60,470 nucleotides of DNA, taken from NCBI GenBank assembly GCA_017509065.1, contig JAFWQM010000065.1, forward strand, positions 1 through 60,470, written 5' to 3'. The notes under the pieces are model-generated. The model searched no databases, was not told the origin of the DNA, and was given only the letters and a program-made list of their open reading frames with translations. The stretch is from Clostridia bacterium (GTDB taxonomy: Bacteria; Bacillota_A; Clostridia; Christensenellales; Aristaeellaceae). Positions 51,845 through 58,698 of the stretch are shown piece by piece (the first letter of the stretch is position 1; every line of letters begins with the position of its first letter). The translations under genes were made by a program, and so were the position numbers.

Positions 51845-52483
51845 ATGCGCGATCAAAATACGCTTGACAGCCAGCTGCGGGAACAGTTTTTGTCCGGCGA
51901 AGAAATCTATCCGGGCAAGATCATCCGGGTGGAAAAGTGGCAGGTGGAGCTGCCGAACGGCGGCACAGCCATGCGCGAAATCGTAAAGCACAACGGCGCT
52001 TCCGCCATCGTGCCGGTGGATGACTCAGGCATGGTGACGATGGTGCGCCAGCATCGGGTCGCCATTGACCAATGTACCTGGGAGATTCCCGCGGGCAAGC
52101 TGGATTCCCCGAATGAAGACCCCTTTGAGGCGGCGAAGCGCGAGCTGGAGGAGGAAACCGGCTTGCAGGCCGAGCACTGGCAGAAGCTGACCAGCGTGTA
52201 TACCACGCCCGGCTTCTGCAACGAGCGCATTTCTATTTATCTTGCCACCGGCCTGAGCCAGCATCCCGCCCATCCCGATGCGGACGAATTCCTGCGCCTG
52301 AAAAAAATCCCGCTTGACGACGCCATTGCCCAGTGTGTTTCCGGCGAGATTCAGGACGGAAAGACCCTGGTGGGCCTGCTGCTGGCAAAACAGATCCTGT
52401 CGCTGCGCGATATGCCGCTGATGGGCGCAGGCGCGTCCGTGCCGCGGTTCGGCGCGGCGCGCGCGTCCCGCGAGGCCAAATGA
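51845..52483 (+). CDS. Nudix hydrolase, ADP-ribose pyrophosphatase-like
   Basis: This cytoplasmic enzyme hydrolyses ADP-ribose or a related nucleotide diphosphate. The Nudix box is GKLDSPNEDPFEAAKRELEEETG; the REXXEE core is intact, and one residue more than the strict consensus lies between the first Gly and Glu. The proline-glycine lead EIPAGKL and the downstream VYTTPGFCNERI are typical of NudF-like ADP-ribose pyrophosphatases. Length 212 aa. The start at 51845 follows AAAGGTGAG; an upstream reading adds 15 residues. Its stop overlaps the next gene's start. Confidence 0.92.
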   Translation: MRDQNTLDSQLREQFLSGEEIYPGKIIRVEKWQVELPNGGTAMREIVKHNGASAIVPVDDSGMVTMVRQHRVAIDQCTWEIPAGKLDSPNEDPFEAAKRELEEETGLQAEHWQKLTSVYTTPGFCNERISIYLATGLSQHPAHPDADEFLRLKKIPLDDAIAQCVSGEIQDGKTLVGLLLAKQILSLRDMPLMGAGASVPRFGAARASREAK

Positions 52484-52626
52484 AAATGAAGAAAGAAAGG
52501 CATCCCGTCTATTACGCCGTTCTGGCCGCGTTCCTCCTGCTGCTCGCGGTCGGCGTTGCGCTGTTCGTCTGCGCGCTTTCCGTCGGCAATTCCCCGTTCA
52601 TTTTCGCCCCGTCCAGAAGCGTGTAA
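52480..52626 (+). CDS. Small single-pass membrane protein
   Basis: A 48-codon gene starts at an ATG overlapping the Nudix stop by 4 bases. It encodes a basic N-terminus (KMKKERHPVYY), one strongly hydrophobic segment (AVLAAFLLLLAVGVALFVCAL) and a short tail. No family is recognised. Coupled translation and a clear membrane helix support it as real, although its size makes proof hard. Confidence 0.6.
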   Translation: MKMKKERHPVYYAVLAAFLLLLAVGVALFVCALSVGNSPFIFAPSRSV

Positions 52627-52660
52627 GCCCGGAACCATACGCAAGAAAAAGGAACGACCC

Positions 52661-53227
52661 ATGCAGTTTTTTCAAGGGATTTTTTCCCATCTGCCTGTTT
52701 TGAAAACGGAACGGCTCATTCTGCGTCCGCTGCGAATGCGCGACGCCGATGATTTATTCGCTTACGCCAAAGACCCGGAGGTCAGCCGCCACGTGCTGTG
52801 GGATACGCACGAGAGCATTTGGGATTCCCGCCGGTTCCTCCGCGCCGCCATTCGCCAGTACCATCGCGGGCTGCCCGGCTCCTTCGCCATCGTACTGAAG
52901 GATTCGGGCCGTATGATCGGCACCGTCGGTTTCATGTGGCTCAACCCTGATTACAAGAGCGCCGAGGTGGGCTACAGCCTGAGCCGCGATTATTGGAACC
53001 GGGGTATTATGACCGAAGCGCTGCGGGAAGTGATCCGCTTCGGCTTTGACGAACTGGGGCTCAACCGCATCGAAGCGCAGCACGAAACCAGCAACCCCGC
53101 CTCCGGCAAAGTGATGGCGCATGTGGGAATGAAGTATGAAGGCGTTCTCCGCCAGCGCATCAAAAACAAAGGCTGTTTTGTGGATGTGGCGCTGTACGCC
53201 ATCCTGCGCGGGGATCAGCGATTATAG
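52661..53227 (+). CDS. GNAT N-acetyltransferase (RimJ/RimL type)
   Basis: This 188-aa protein has the RimJ/RimL pattern: LKTERLILRPLRMRDADDLFAYAKD at the N-terminus, IGTVGFMWLNPDYKSAEVGYSL, the acetyl-CoA loop SRDYWNRGIMTEALREVIRF, and NRIEAQHETSNPASGKVMAHVGMKYEG. Family members acetylate ribosomal-protein N-termini or small amines; the substrate is not predictable. The start at 52661 follows AAAAAGGAACGACCC. It trails the Nudix and small membrane genes by 34 bases and is probably in the same operon. Confidence 0.92.
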   Translation: MQFFQGIFSHLPVLKTERLILRPLRMRDADDLFAYAKDPEVSRHVLWDTHESIWDSRRFLRAAIRQYHRGLPGSFAIVLKDSGRMIGTVGFMWLNPDYKSAEVGYSLSRDYWNRGIMTEALREVIRFGFDELGLNRIEAQHETSNPASGKVMAHVGMKYEGVLRQRIKNKGCFVDVALYAILRGDQRL

Positions 53228-53328
53228 GAATGTGCGTCATGCCGCAAGCGCTTGTTTTTCACCGTTTCTCAACATGACCGACTGATGCAGTAGTTTTTAT
53301 ATAATTAACCTGTGAATTCCATTATTTC

Positions 53329-53357
53329 TTGATTTTGGAAGAAGAAAAAGTTATACT
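53329..53357 (+). promoter_or_regulatory. Promoter of the LRR/Ig protein gene
   Basis: TTGATT, 17 bases, TATACT, about 45 bases before the ATG. Confidence 0.75.
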
Positions 53358-53401
53358 TTCAGTGACTGCTTTTTCTGTAAACTGCAAAGGAGGAACATTC
53401 G

Positions 53402-55387
53402 ATGAAGACGCGGTATCTGATTCTGGTTCTGATGATCTTCTGTATTGTTGGACTGCCCTTTCTGGCGACAGCCGAAAAAACGGGCGTCTGCGGCGACAAC
53501 CTGACCTGGAGACTGACGGATAACGGTGTTTTGACGATTTCCGGCACCGGACCCTGGGCGGATTATTTAGGGCCGACAAGCGCATGGTCCACAACCGTCG
53601 TTGAGGCGAGGATTCAGTCTGGCGTGACTACGATCGGCGATGATGCTTTCTACAATTGCCAGGAGATGACGAGCATCAGCATTCCGTCTACCGTGACAAA
53701 AATCGGCGACAGCGCTTTCCAGTGGTGCGGCAAGCTGCAAAGCGTCAGCATTCCATCCAGTGTGACCGAACTTGGCGAACATGCTTTTGCCAGATGTTCC
53801 AGTCTGACGAGTATAAAAATCCCCGCCAGTGTAATCAAAATTGGCAGATGGGCTTTTGCCAACTGTAACAATCTGAGGAGCGTGACTATTCTGAACGGCA
53901 CGGTCACACTTTACGATTACATTTTCGACGGCTGCCCCAGCGATTTGACCATTTATTGCTTTAAAGGTTCGACTGCGGAACAATACGCAAACAGTCATGG
54001 CATCAACGTGTCGCTGATCAAACCCATCATCACGAGCCATCCTGCCAACGTCACTGTAAACGAAGGCAGCGTAGCCTCCTTCAGAGTGGTCGCCCAATAC
54101 GCGTCCTCTTATCAATGGCAATATCGCAGTCCTTCTTCTGACACCTGGACGGCTGTCTCGAATAACGGAACATCCGCTACCTATTCCCTCACCGCGCAAG
54201 CGCGGCACAACGGCTATCAATACCGGTGCAAGGTGACGAACAGCGCGGGCTCTGTGTATTCGAATATTGCCACGCTGACAGTGATATCCGCCTCAAAACC
54301 CACAATCACCTCCCAGCCCACAAGCAAGACGGTGAATGAAGGCGAAAAGGCTACGTTCAAGGTGGTCGCTTCCGGGGCGAACAGTTATCAGTGGCATTAC
54401 CAGAAACCGGGCGATTCTACATGGTACGCGGTGAGCAATAACGGAACTTCTGCCACGTATACGCTGACGACGGCGGCGCGCCACAACGGATACAAGTATC
54501 GCGTCAAGGTATCCAACAATGTGGGGTATGTATGGTCGAACACCGTCACGCTGACTGTAATCACCAATTCCAAGCCCGTCATCACAACCCAGCCGGTCAG
54601 CGTTACGGTCAATGAAGGCGCGAAAGCTACGTTCAAGGTGGTCGCCACCGGCGCGACGGGCTATCAGTGGCATTACCAGAAACCGGGTGATTCCACCTGG
54701 TACGCGGTGAGCAATAATGGTACGTCTGCCACGTATACGCTGACGACGGCGGCGCGCCACAATGGATACAAGTATCGTGTCAAGGTGTCCAACAATGTGG
54801 GGTATGTCTGGTCGAACACCGTCACGCTGATTGTAATTTCCAATTCCAAGCCCGTCATCACCACCCAGCCGGTCAGCGTTACGGTCAATGAAGGCGCGAA
54901 AGCTACGTTCAAGGTAGTCGCCACCGGCGCGACGGGTTATCAGTGGCATTACCAGAAACCGGGCGATTCCACCTGGTACGCGGTGAGCAACAACGGAAGT
55001 TCTGCCACGTATACGCTGACGACAGCGGCGCGCCACAACGGATACAAGTATCGCGTCAAGGTGTCCAACAGCGCCGGATATGTCTGGTCCAATACCGTCA
55101 CGCTGACCGTGAGAACATTGCCCGTCATCATCGGCCAGCCTGGAAACGTGAAGGTGAAAGAAGGCTCGATGGCCGCTTTCACAGTGACTGCCGACGGCGC
55201 GACCAGCTATCAATGGTATTACCGTACTCCTGCATCAGGAGACTGGATACCGGTGCAGAACAATGGCACATCCGCTACCTACCGTTTGACCACCGCCGCG
55301 CGGCATAACGGCTATCAGTACCGCTGCAAGGTGACCAACAGCGTTGGATCTGTGTATTCCGGCATCGCCACGCTGACTGTGAATTAA
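53402..55387 (+). CDS. Secreted protein with BspA-type leucine-rich repeats and five Ig-like domains
   Basis: The 661-aa protein begins with a signal peptide (YLILVLMIFCIVGLPFLATA). A small beta region with CGDNLTWRLTDNGVLTISGTG follows, a common prefix of clostridial BspA proteins. Residues about 70-190 are LRR_5 repeats (TTIGDDAFYNC, TKIGDSAFQWC, TELGEHAFARC, IKIGRWAFANC). Residues about 205-661 are five Ig-like repeats of about 92 aa, each beginning PxITxxP and containing YQW and NNGTSATY. No sortase motif, S-layer domain or transmembrane tail is visible, so the protein is secreted or bound non-covalently. Adhesion is a reasonable but unproved role. RBS is AAAGGAGG. Confidence 0.9.
   Translation: MKTRYLILVLMIFCIVGLPFLATAEKTGVCGDNLTWRLTDNGVLTISGTGPWADYLGPTSAWSTTVVEARIQSGVTTIGDDAFYNCQEMTSISIPSTVTKIGDSAFQWCGKLQSVSIPSSVTELGEHAFARCSSLTSIKIPASVIKIGRWAFANCNNLRSVTILNGTVTLYDYIFDGCPSDLTIYCFKGSTAEQYANSHGINVSLIKPIITSHPANVTVNEGSVASFRVVAQYASSYQWQYRSPSSDTWTAVSNNGTSATYSLTAQARHNGYQYRCKVTNSAGSVYSNIATLTVISASKPTITSQPTSKTVNEGEKATFKVVASGANSYQWHYQKPGDSTWYAVSNNGTSATYTLTTAARHNGYKYRVKVSNNVGYVWSNTVTLTVITNSKPVITTQPVSVTVNEGAKATFKVVATGATGYQWHYQKPGDSTWYAVSNNGTSATYTLTTAARHNGYKYRVKVSNNVGYVWSNTVTLIVISNSKPVITTQPVSVTVNEGAKATFKVVATGATGYQWHYQKPGDSTWYAVSNNGSSATYTLTTAARHNGYKYRVKVSNSAGYVWSNTVTLTVRTLPVIIGQPGNVKVKEGSMAAFTVTADGATSYQWYYRTPASGDWIPVQNNGTSATYRLTTAARHNGYQYRCKVTNSVGSVYSGIATLTVN
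54298..55122 (+). repeat. 276-bp tandem repeats encoding Ig-like domains
   Basis: Three successive copies begin near 54298, 54574 and 54850, 276 bases apart (92 codons). The second and third are nearly identical in DNA, so recent duplication or gene conversion is likely. Confidence 0.85.
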
Positions 55388-55404
55388 CAAGCTGATATAT
55401 TGGC

Positions 55405-55431
55405 AAAGCGCCGCCCGAGGGCGGCGCTTTT
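55405..55431 (+). terminator. Terminator after the LRR/Ig gene
   Basis: AAAGCGCCGCCC pairs with GGGCGGCGCTTT around a 2-base loop and ends in T4; with its A-rich 5' arm it could act on both strands, also for the convergent threonine aldolase gene. Confidence 0.85.
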
Positions 55432-55523
55432 GATCTCTGAAATTATGTTCAGATTATTATATGCGGTGTCCAGACAGGTCATTCTTCTTTCAGGATGAGC
55501 AACGATAAATGATCAAAATGCCG

Positions 55524-56564
55524 TCATTCCCGCACCGCGTCCAGCAGCGCCATGAGCGCGTCGATGTTCTCAGGCGGCGTGGCCCAGGATGTGGCGAAAC
55601 GCACAACGGAATGCGCGTCATCATACTTCTGCCAGTAGGAATAACGCACTTTATCAGCTAAACGGGCAAGGGTTTCGTTGCTCACGATCACGAATTGCTG
55701 GTTGGTGGGGGAATCGATGAAGAAGCGATAGCCGCGTTCCGAGAAGCCCTGTTTCAGTTTCTTCGCCATGTCGATGGCGTGGTGGCTGATGTCAAAGTAC
55801 AGGCCGTCGGTGAACAGCGCGTCGAACTGCACGCCGATCAGGCGGCCCTTCGCCACCATTGCCCCATGCTGCTTGATGTGGGTGACGAAGCGCTTGGGCG
55901 CGCCGTGGCGTGGGAACACCACCGCCTCGCCGCAGAGCGCTCCGACCTTCGTTCCGCCGATGTAAAAGGCGTCGCACAGCGCGGCGATGTCGGAAAGCGT
56001 CACATCGGTTTCATCGCTCATCAGGCCGTAGCCCAGCCGCGCGCCGTCCAGGAACAGGGGAATCAGGTATTCCCTGCATACTTTATGCAGCTTTTCCAGC
56101 TCTGCCTTCGTGTACAGCGTGCCGTATTCCGTGGGGTGGGAAATGTAGACCCCGCCGGGAAAAACCATGTGGGGATACGTGGGGTCGGCGTAATAATCGC
56201 GCAGATACGCAGCCAATTCGTCCGGGTCGATCTTCCCGTCATGGGCGGGCAGGGTCAGCACCTTGTGGCCGGTAAACTCGATGGCTCCGGCTTCATGCAC
56301 GTTCACGTGGCCCGTCGCGGCGGAGATCACGCCCTCCGTGCTGTGCAGCAGGCCGTCGATGACCACCTGGTTGCTCTGGGTGCCGCCGATCAAAAAGAAA
56401 ATGTCCGCGTCCGGGTCGCCGATAGCAGACCGGATTTTGTCTTTCGCCCGGAGGGAATATTCGTCCTCCCCATAGCCTACCTGCTGGACCAGATTCGTGT
56501 CCACAAGCGCCTGCAGCAGCTTTGGATGCGCCCCTTCGGAATAGTCGTTCTCAAATGAAAGCAT
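55524..56564 (-). CDS. Low-specificity threonine aldolase family enzyme
   Basis: This PLP enzyme splits L-threonine or L-allo-threonine to glycine and acetaldehyde. The 346-aa form starts LSFENDYSEGAHP and has the LtaE/GLY1 pattern: FFLIGGTQSNQV, a His-rich substrate region (ATGHVNVHEAGAIEFTGHKV), LFLDGARLGYGL with the PLP Asp, and the Schiff-base lysine in YIGGTKVGALCGEA. The start at 56564 has GGGAGG before it; an ATG inside the ribosome site 15 bases upstream is rejected. Closely related beta-eliminating lyases share the fold. Confidence 0.92.
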   Translation of the reverse strand: MLSFENDYSEGAHPKLLQALVDTNLVQQVGYGEDEYSLRAKDKIRSAIGDPDADIFFLIGGTQSNQVVIDGLLHSTEGVISAATGHVNVHEAGAIEFTGHKVLTLPAHDGKIDPDELAAYLRDYYADPTYPHMVFPGGVYISHPTEYGTLYTKAELEKLHKVCREYLIPLFLDGARLGYGLMSDETDVTLSDIAALCDAFYIGGTKVGALCGEAVVFPRHGAPKRFVTHIKQHGAMVAKGRLIGVQFDALFTDGLYFDISHHAIDMAKKLKQGFSERGYRFFIDSPTNQQFVIVSNETLARLADKVRYSYWQKYDDAHSVVRFATSWATPPENIDALMALLDAVRE

Positions 56565-56692
56565 GAAGAAACCTCCCATTTTTGCTTGCTTACCTCGCCA
56601 TTAAACCACGCTTTTCCGCCTCCGTCAAGCAGGCGTTTACCGTTTTTTCTCTGTATATTTTTTCTTTTGTTTTTATTTTTCTGAATACTCCA

Positions 56693-56721
56693 TTGACAAG
56701 CAAAGCTTACGGGGATATAAT
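56693..56721 (+). promoter_or_regulatory. argF promoter
   Basis: TTGACA, 17 bases, TATAAT, both consensus, with a predicted start inside the ARG-box operator just downstream. Confidence 0.92.
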
Positions 56722-56723
56722 GA

Positions 56724-56766
56724 TGTATATTCATGCAGAAAAGAAAGAAATTTGCATGAATATACA
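56724..56766 (+). promoter_or_regulatory. Two-box ArgR operator of argF
   Basis: TGTATATTCATGCA (56724-56737) and TGCATGAATATACA (56753-56766) each match the ARG-box pattern TGNATNNNNATNCA and are exact inverted copies of one another, 15 bases apart. The first lies 2 bases after the -10 box. ArgR-arginine binding here would block initiation. In the mRNA the arms could also form a hairpin before the ribosome site. Confidence 0.88.
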
Positions 56767-56793
56767 GAAACTAACGGAACAGGGGATGTGGCC

Positions 56794-57777
56794 ATGAATT
56801 TAAAGGGACGGAGTTTTTTGACGCTGCTGGACTATACTCCGGATGAAATCAGTTATTTGCTCGATCTGGCGGCGGACTTGAAGGCGAAGAAAAAGGCGGG
56901 GATCGCCCACAGGATGCACGAGGGGAAAAACGTGGCCCTGATTTTTGAAAAGACCAGCACCCGCACGCGCTGCTCCTTCGAGGTGGCGGCGGCGGACTTA
57001 GGAATGCACTCCACCTACCTCGACCCCTCCGGCAGCCAGATCGGCAAAAAGGAAAGCATCGCCGACACTGCCCGGGTACTGGGCAGGATGTATGATGGAA
57101 TCGAGTACCGGGGCTACGGCCAGGAGATCGTGGAAGCGCTGAAAAAATATTCAGGGGTGCCGGTATGGAACGGCCTGACCAACGAGTACCATCCCACCCA
57201 GATTCTGGCCGACTTTCTCACCATCCGGGAGCATTTCGGGGAACTGAAAGGAAAAAAGCTGGTGTATTACGGCGACGCCCGCTACAACATGGGCGATTCG
57301 CTCATGATCGGCTGTGCCAAGATGGGGATGCGGTTCGTGGCCTGCGCGCCGAAAGCGTACTTTCCTCCTGCCGCGTTGACCGAACAGTGCCGGGCCATTG
57401 CCGCCGAAACCGGCGCGAGCATTGACTTTATGGAAGACCCCATCGCCGCCGCCCAAGGCGCGGACGTGATTTATACCGACGTGTGGGTGTCTATGGGCGA
57501 GCCTGACGCGGTCTGGGCCGAGCGCATCAAGGCGCTTTTGCCCTATCAGGTGAACGCCGCCGTCATGGAAGCCGCCGGGCCCCAGTGCCGCTTCATGCAC
57601 TGCCTGCCCTCCTTCCACGACCTCAACACCACCATCGGCCAGAAAATCCATGAGAAGTTCGGCCTCACCGCCATGGAGGTCACCGACGACGTGTTTGAAG
57701 GCCCCCAGTCCATCGTGTTCGACGAGGCCGAAAACCGCATGCATACCATCAAGGCCGTCATGGCGGCGACATTGTGA
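56794..57777 (+). CDS. argF: Ornithine carbamoyltransferase
   Basis: ArgF joins carbamoyl phosphate and ornithine to citrulline. The 327 aa have the carbamoyl-phosphate motif STRTR (residues 55-59), [24 protein letters not shown], and the ornithine motif HCLPSFHD with the key cysteine. [11 protein letters not shown] is also canonical, which speaks for anabolic ornithine carbamoyltransferase and not for putrescine or N-acetylornithine versions. The ATG at 56794 has AGGGGATGTGGCC before it. The rest of the arg pathway genes are 45 kb away in the opposite direction, and carB follows after a small insert. Confidence 0.96.
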   Translation: MNLKGRSFLTLLDYTPDEISYLLDLAADLKAKKKAGIAHRMHEGKNVALIFEKTSTRTRCSFEVAAADLGMHSTYLDPSGSQIGKKESIADTARVLGRMYDGIEYRGYGQEIVEALKKYSGVPVWNGLTNEYHPTQILADFLTIREHFGELKGKKLVYYGDARYNMGDSLMIGCAKMGMRFVACAPKAYFPPAALTEQCRAIAAETGASIDFMEDPIAAAQGADVIYTDVWVSMGEPDAVWAERIKALLPYQVNAAVMEAAGPQCRFMHCLPSFHDLNTTIGQKIHEKFGLTAMEVTDDVFEGPQSIVFDEAENRMHTIKAVMAATL

Positions 57778-57786
57778 GGGGAACGT

Positions 57787-57813
57787 GTTCTTTCTCTGGG
57801 TCAGAGAAAGAAC
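57787..57813. repeat. Inverted repeat after argF
   Basis: GTTCTTTCTCT and AGAGAAAGAAC pair perfectly around GGGTC, 10 bases after the argF stop. No U tract follows, so it is not a typical terminator. Confidence 0.6.
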
Positions 57814-57857
57814 CAAAGAGACCAATTTATCTTTCGTAATATAATTGTAACATTTCC

Positions 57858-57886
57858 TTGGCTGTCCATCCGATTCGGTTTATAAT
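57858..57886 (+). promoter_or_regulatory. Promoter of the holin-like toxin gene
   Basis: TTGGCT, 17 bases, TATAAT. The promoter is wrapped by a 10-base inverted repeat, CCATCCGATT (57866-57875) and AATCGGATGG (57904-57913), so a repressor could bind across it. Confidence 0.72.
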
Positions 57887-57979
57887 ATAAAAGCCAGCCG
57901 AACAATCGGATGGCAGGACAGGGAGAGATACGCGAAGCTTGCGCCTGCTGGACTTACAAAAGAAAGGCAGGTGTTGGCC

Positions 57980-58066
57980 ATGAGCACATACGAAATCGTC
58001 ATGATTTGTATTGCAGCTACGACCCTCTTGCTGAAATTGATTGAAATGTACAATCAAAAGAAGTAA
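57980..58066 (+). CDS. Putative holin-like small toxin of a type I toxin-antitoxin pair
   Basis: A 28-residue peptide begins MSTYEIVMICIAATTLLLK and ends with a charged EMYNQKK tail. This is the pattern of the 'putative holin-like toxin' family related to B. subtilis TxpA/BsrG: a short polar start, one membrane helix, basic end. Too small for ordinary gene calling. The ribosome site AAAGGCAGG lies before it, and its promoter is at 57858-57886, giving a long 5' leader. A converging antisense promoter on the other strand (58168-58195) supports a type I toxin-antitoxin arrangement. Toxicity is inferred from the family. Confidence 0.8.
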   Translation: MSTYEIVMICIAATTLLLKLIEMYNQKK

Positions 58067-58161
58067 CGAGAAAGCCACCGCGTATCGCCAAATGCGCGGT
58101 GGCTTTATGGACTTGACTCGCCGGTAGGTGAGCAAGCTCCGCGGAGCCAACACACTCCCTG
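58067..58161 (-). ncRNA. Likely antisense RNA antitoxin opposite the toxin 3' end
   Basis: A good minus-strand promoter would start an RNA at about 58161. It would cover GCTCCGCGGAGC, run through the hairpin AAAGCCACCGCG/CGCGGTGGCTTT (58071-58106) and reach the toxin stop region. The RNA would pair with the toxin mRNA's 3' end, the arrangement of RatA/txpA-like pairs. Its 3' end is not certain: the hairpin has no strong U tract. Confidence 0.65.
58071..58106. terminator. Shared two-way hairpin between toxin and antisense RNA
   Basis: AAAGCCACCGCG pairs perfectly with CGCGGTGGCTTT around a 12-base loop just after the toxin stop. It is symmetric and could end both RNAs. Confidence 0.75.
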
Positions 58162-58167
58162 TCTTTT

Positions 58168-58195
58168 ATTATACGCAGAATTGCCAGAATGTCAA
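58168..58195 (-). promoter_or_regulatory. Promoter of the antisense RNA
   Basis: The minus strand reads TTGACA, 16 bases, TATAAT, both boxes consensus. There is no minus-strand gene downstream other than the antisense of the toxin. Confidence 0.82.
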
Positions 58196-58215
58196 GGATT
58201 AGAAAAAGGAGATCA

Positions 58216-58698
58216 ATGAGCAAGTTCAGTAATTCATCTTCTGAATATCAGCGCAAATTGGAAGATAAGCTGTTTATGGAAACTCAAAGAAGTTTGGGCG
58301 TAGAATTGGAATCAAACCCAAACCTGTTGGTACAGTCTGATCCAACTGTATCAATTGTACCTGATTTTTATTCCAAAGAGCATTGCATCATTGGTGAAAT
58401 ACATGCACACGCAGGAAAGTTAAAAGGTGGACAGCCAGATAAAATAGCCTCTGATATTTTAAAAATGCTGCTTCACGATAAAATAATGGGCTGCACTTTT
58501 CAAAAATATATTGTGGTGTGCAGTAAAGAGGAGTATCAGCAATTAACCGGAACCAGTGCATTAGCGGAAGCAATTCGTCAGTTTGATATTCGCGTTTTAT
58601 TGATTCCACTTGAAGAAAAAGAGTACGAAGAACTTCAGGCAGTCATGAAAAAACAAGATTTTTTGCAAAGGACGGAAGAAGATTATGCCAAGAGATAA
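58216..58698 (+). CDS. AT-rich ORF of unknown function, PD-(D/E)XK nuclease-like
   Basis: This 160-aa protein does not belong to a family I can name. Its base use is clearly lower in GC (about 40% by eye) than both neighbours, suggesting transfer. Residues about 44-75 (VSIVPDFYSKEHCIIGEIHAH, then KGGQPDKIASDILKM) look like a nuclease core: PD, a beta-hairpin, then E-I-H in place of E-x-K, followed by a helix with Gln. A strand YIVVCSK and an RVLLIPLEE strand follow, as in restriction-endonuclease-like folds. The ATG has AAAAAGGAGATCA before it. Its 3' end overlaps the carB start by 14 bases. Confidence 0.7.
   Translation: MSKFSNSSSEYQRKLEDKLFMETQRSLGVELESNPNLLVQSDPTVSIVPDFYSKEHCIIGEIHAHAGKLKGGQPDKIASDILKMLLHDKIMGCTFQKYIVVCSKEEYQQLTGTSALAEAIRQFDIRVLLIPLEEKEYEELQAVMKKQDFLQRTEEDYAKR

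Noticed and set aside
53567..55213. Minus-strand frames opposite the LRR/Ig gene
   Set aside because: They repeat with the 276-bp unit, have Arg/His-rich composition and no start signals; shadows of the Ig repeats.
56794..57777. Putrescine carbamoyltransferase or N-acetylornithine carbamoyltransferase for the argF product
   Set aside because: HCLP and the ornithine-side motifs are standard, and the ARG-box operator and carB neighbour fit anabolic ArgF.
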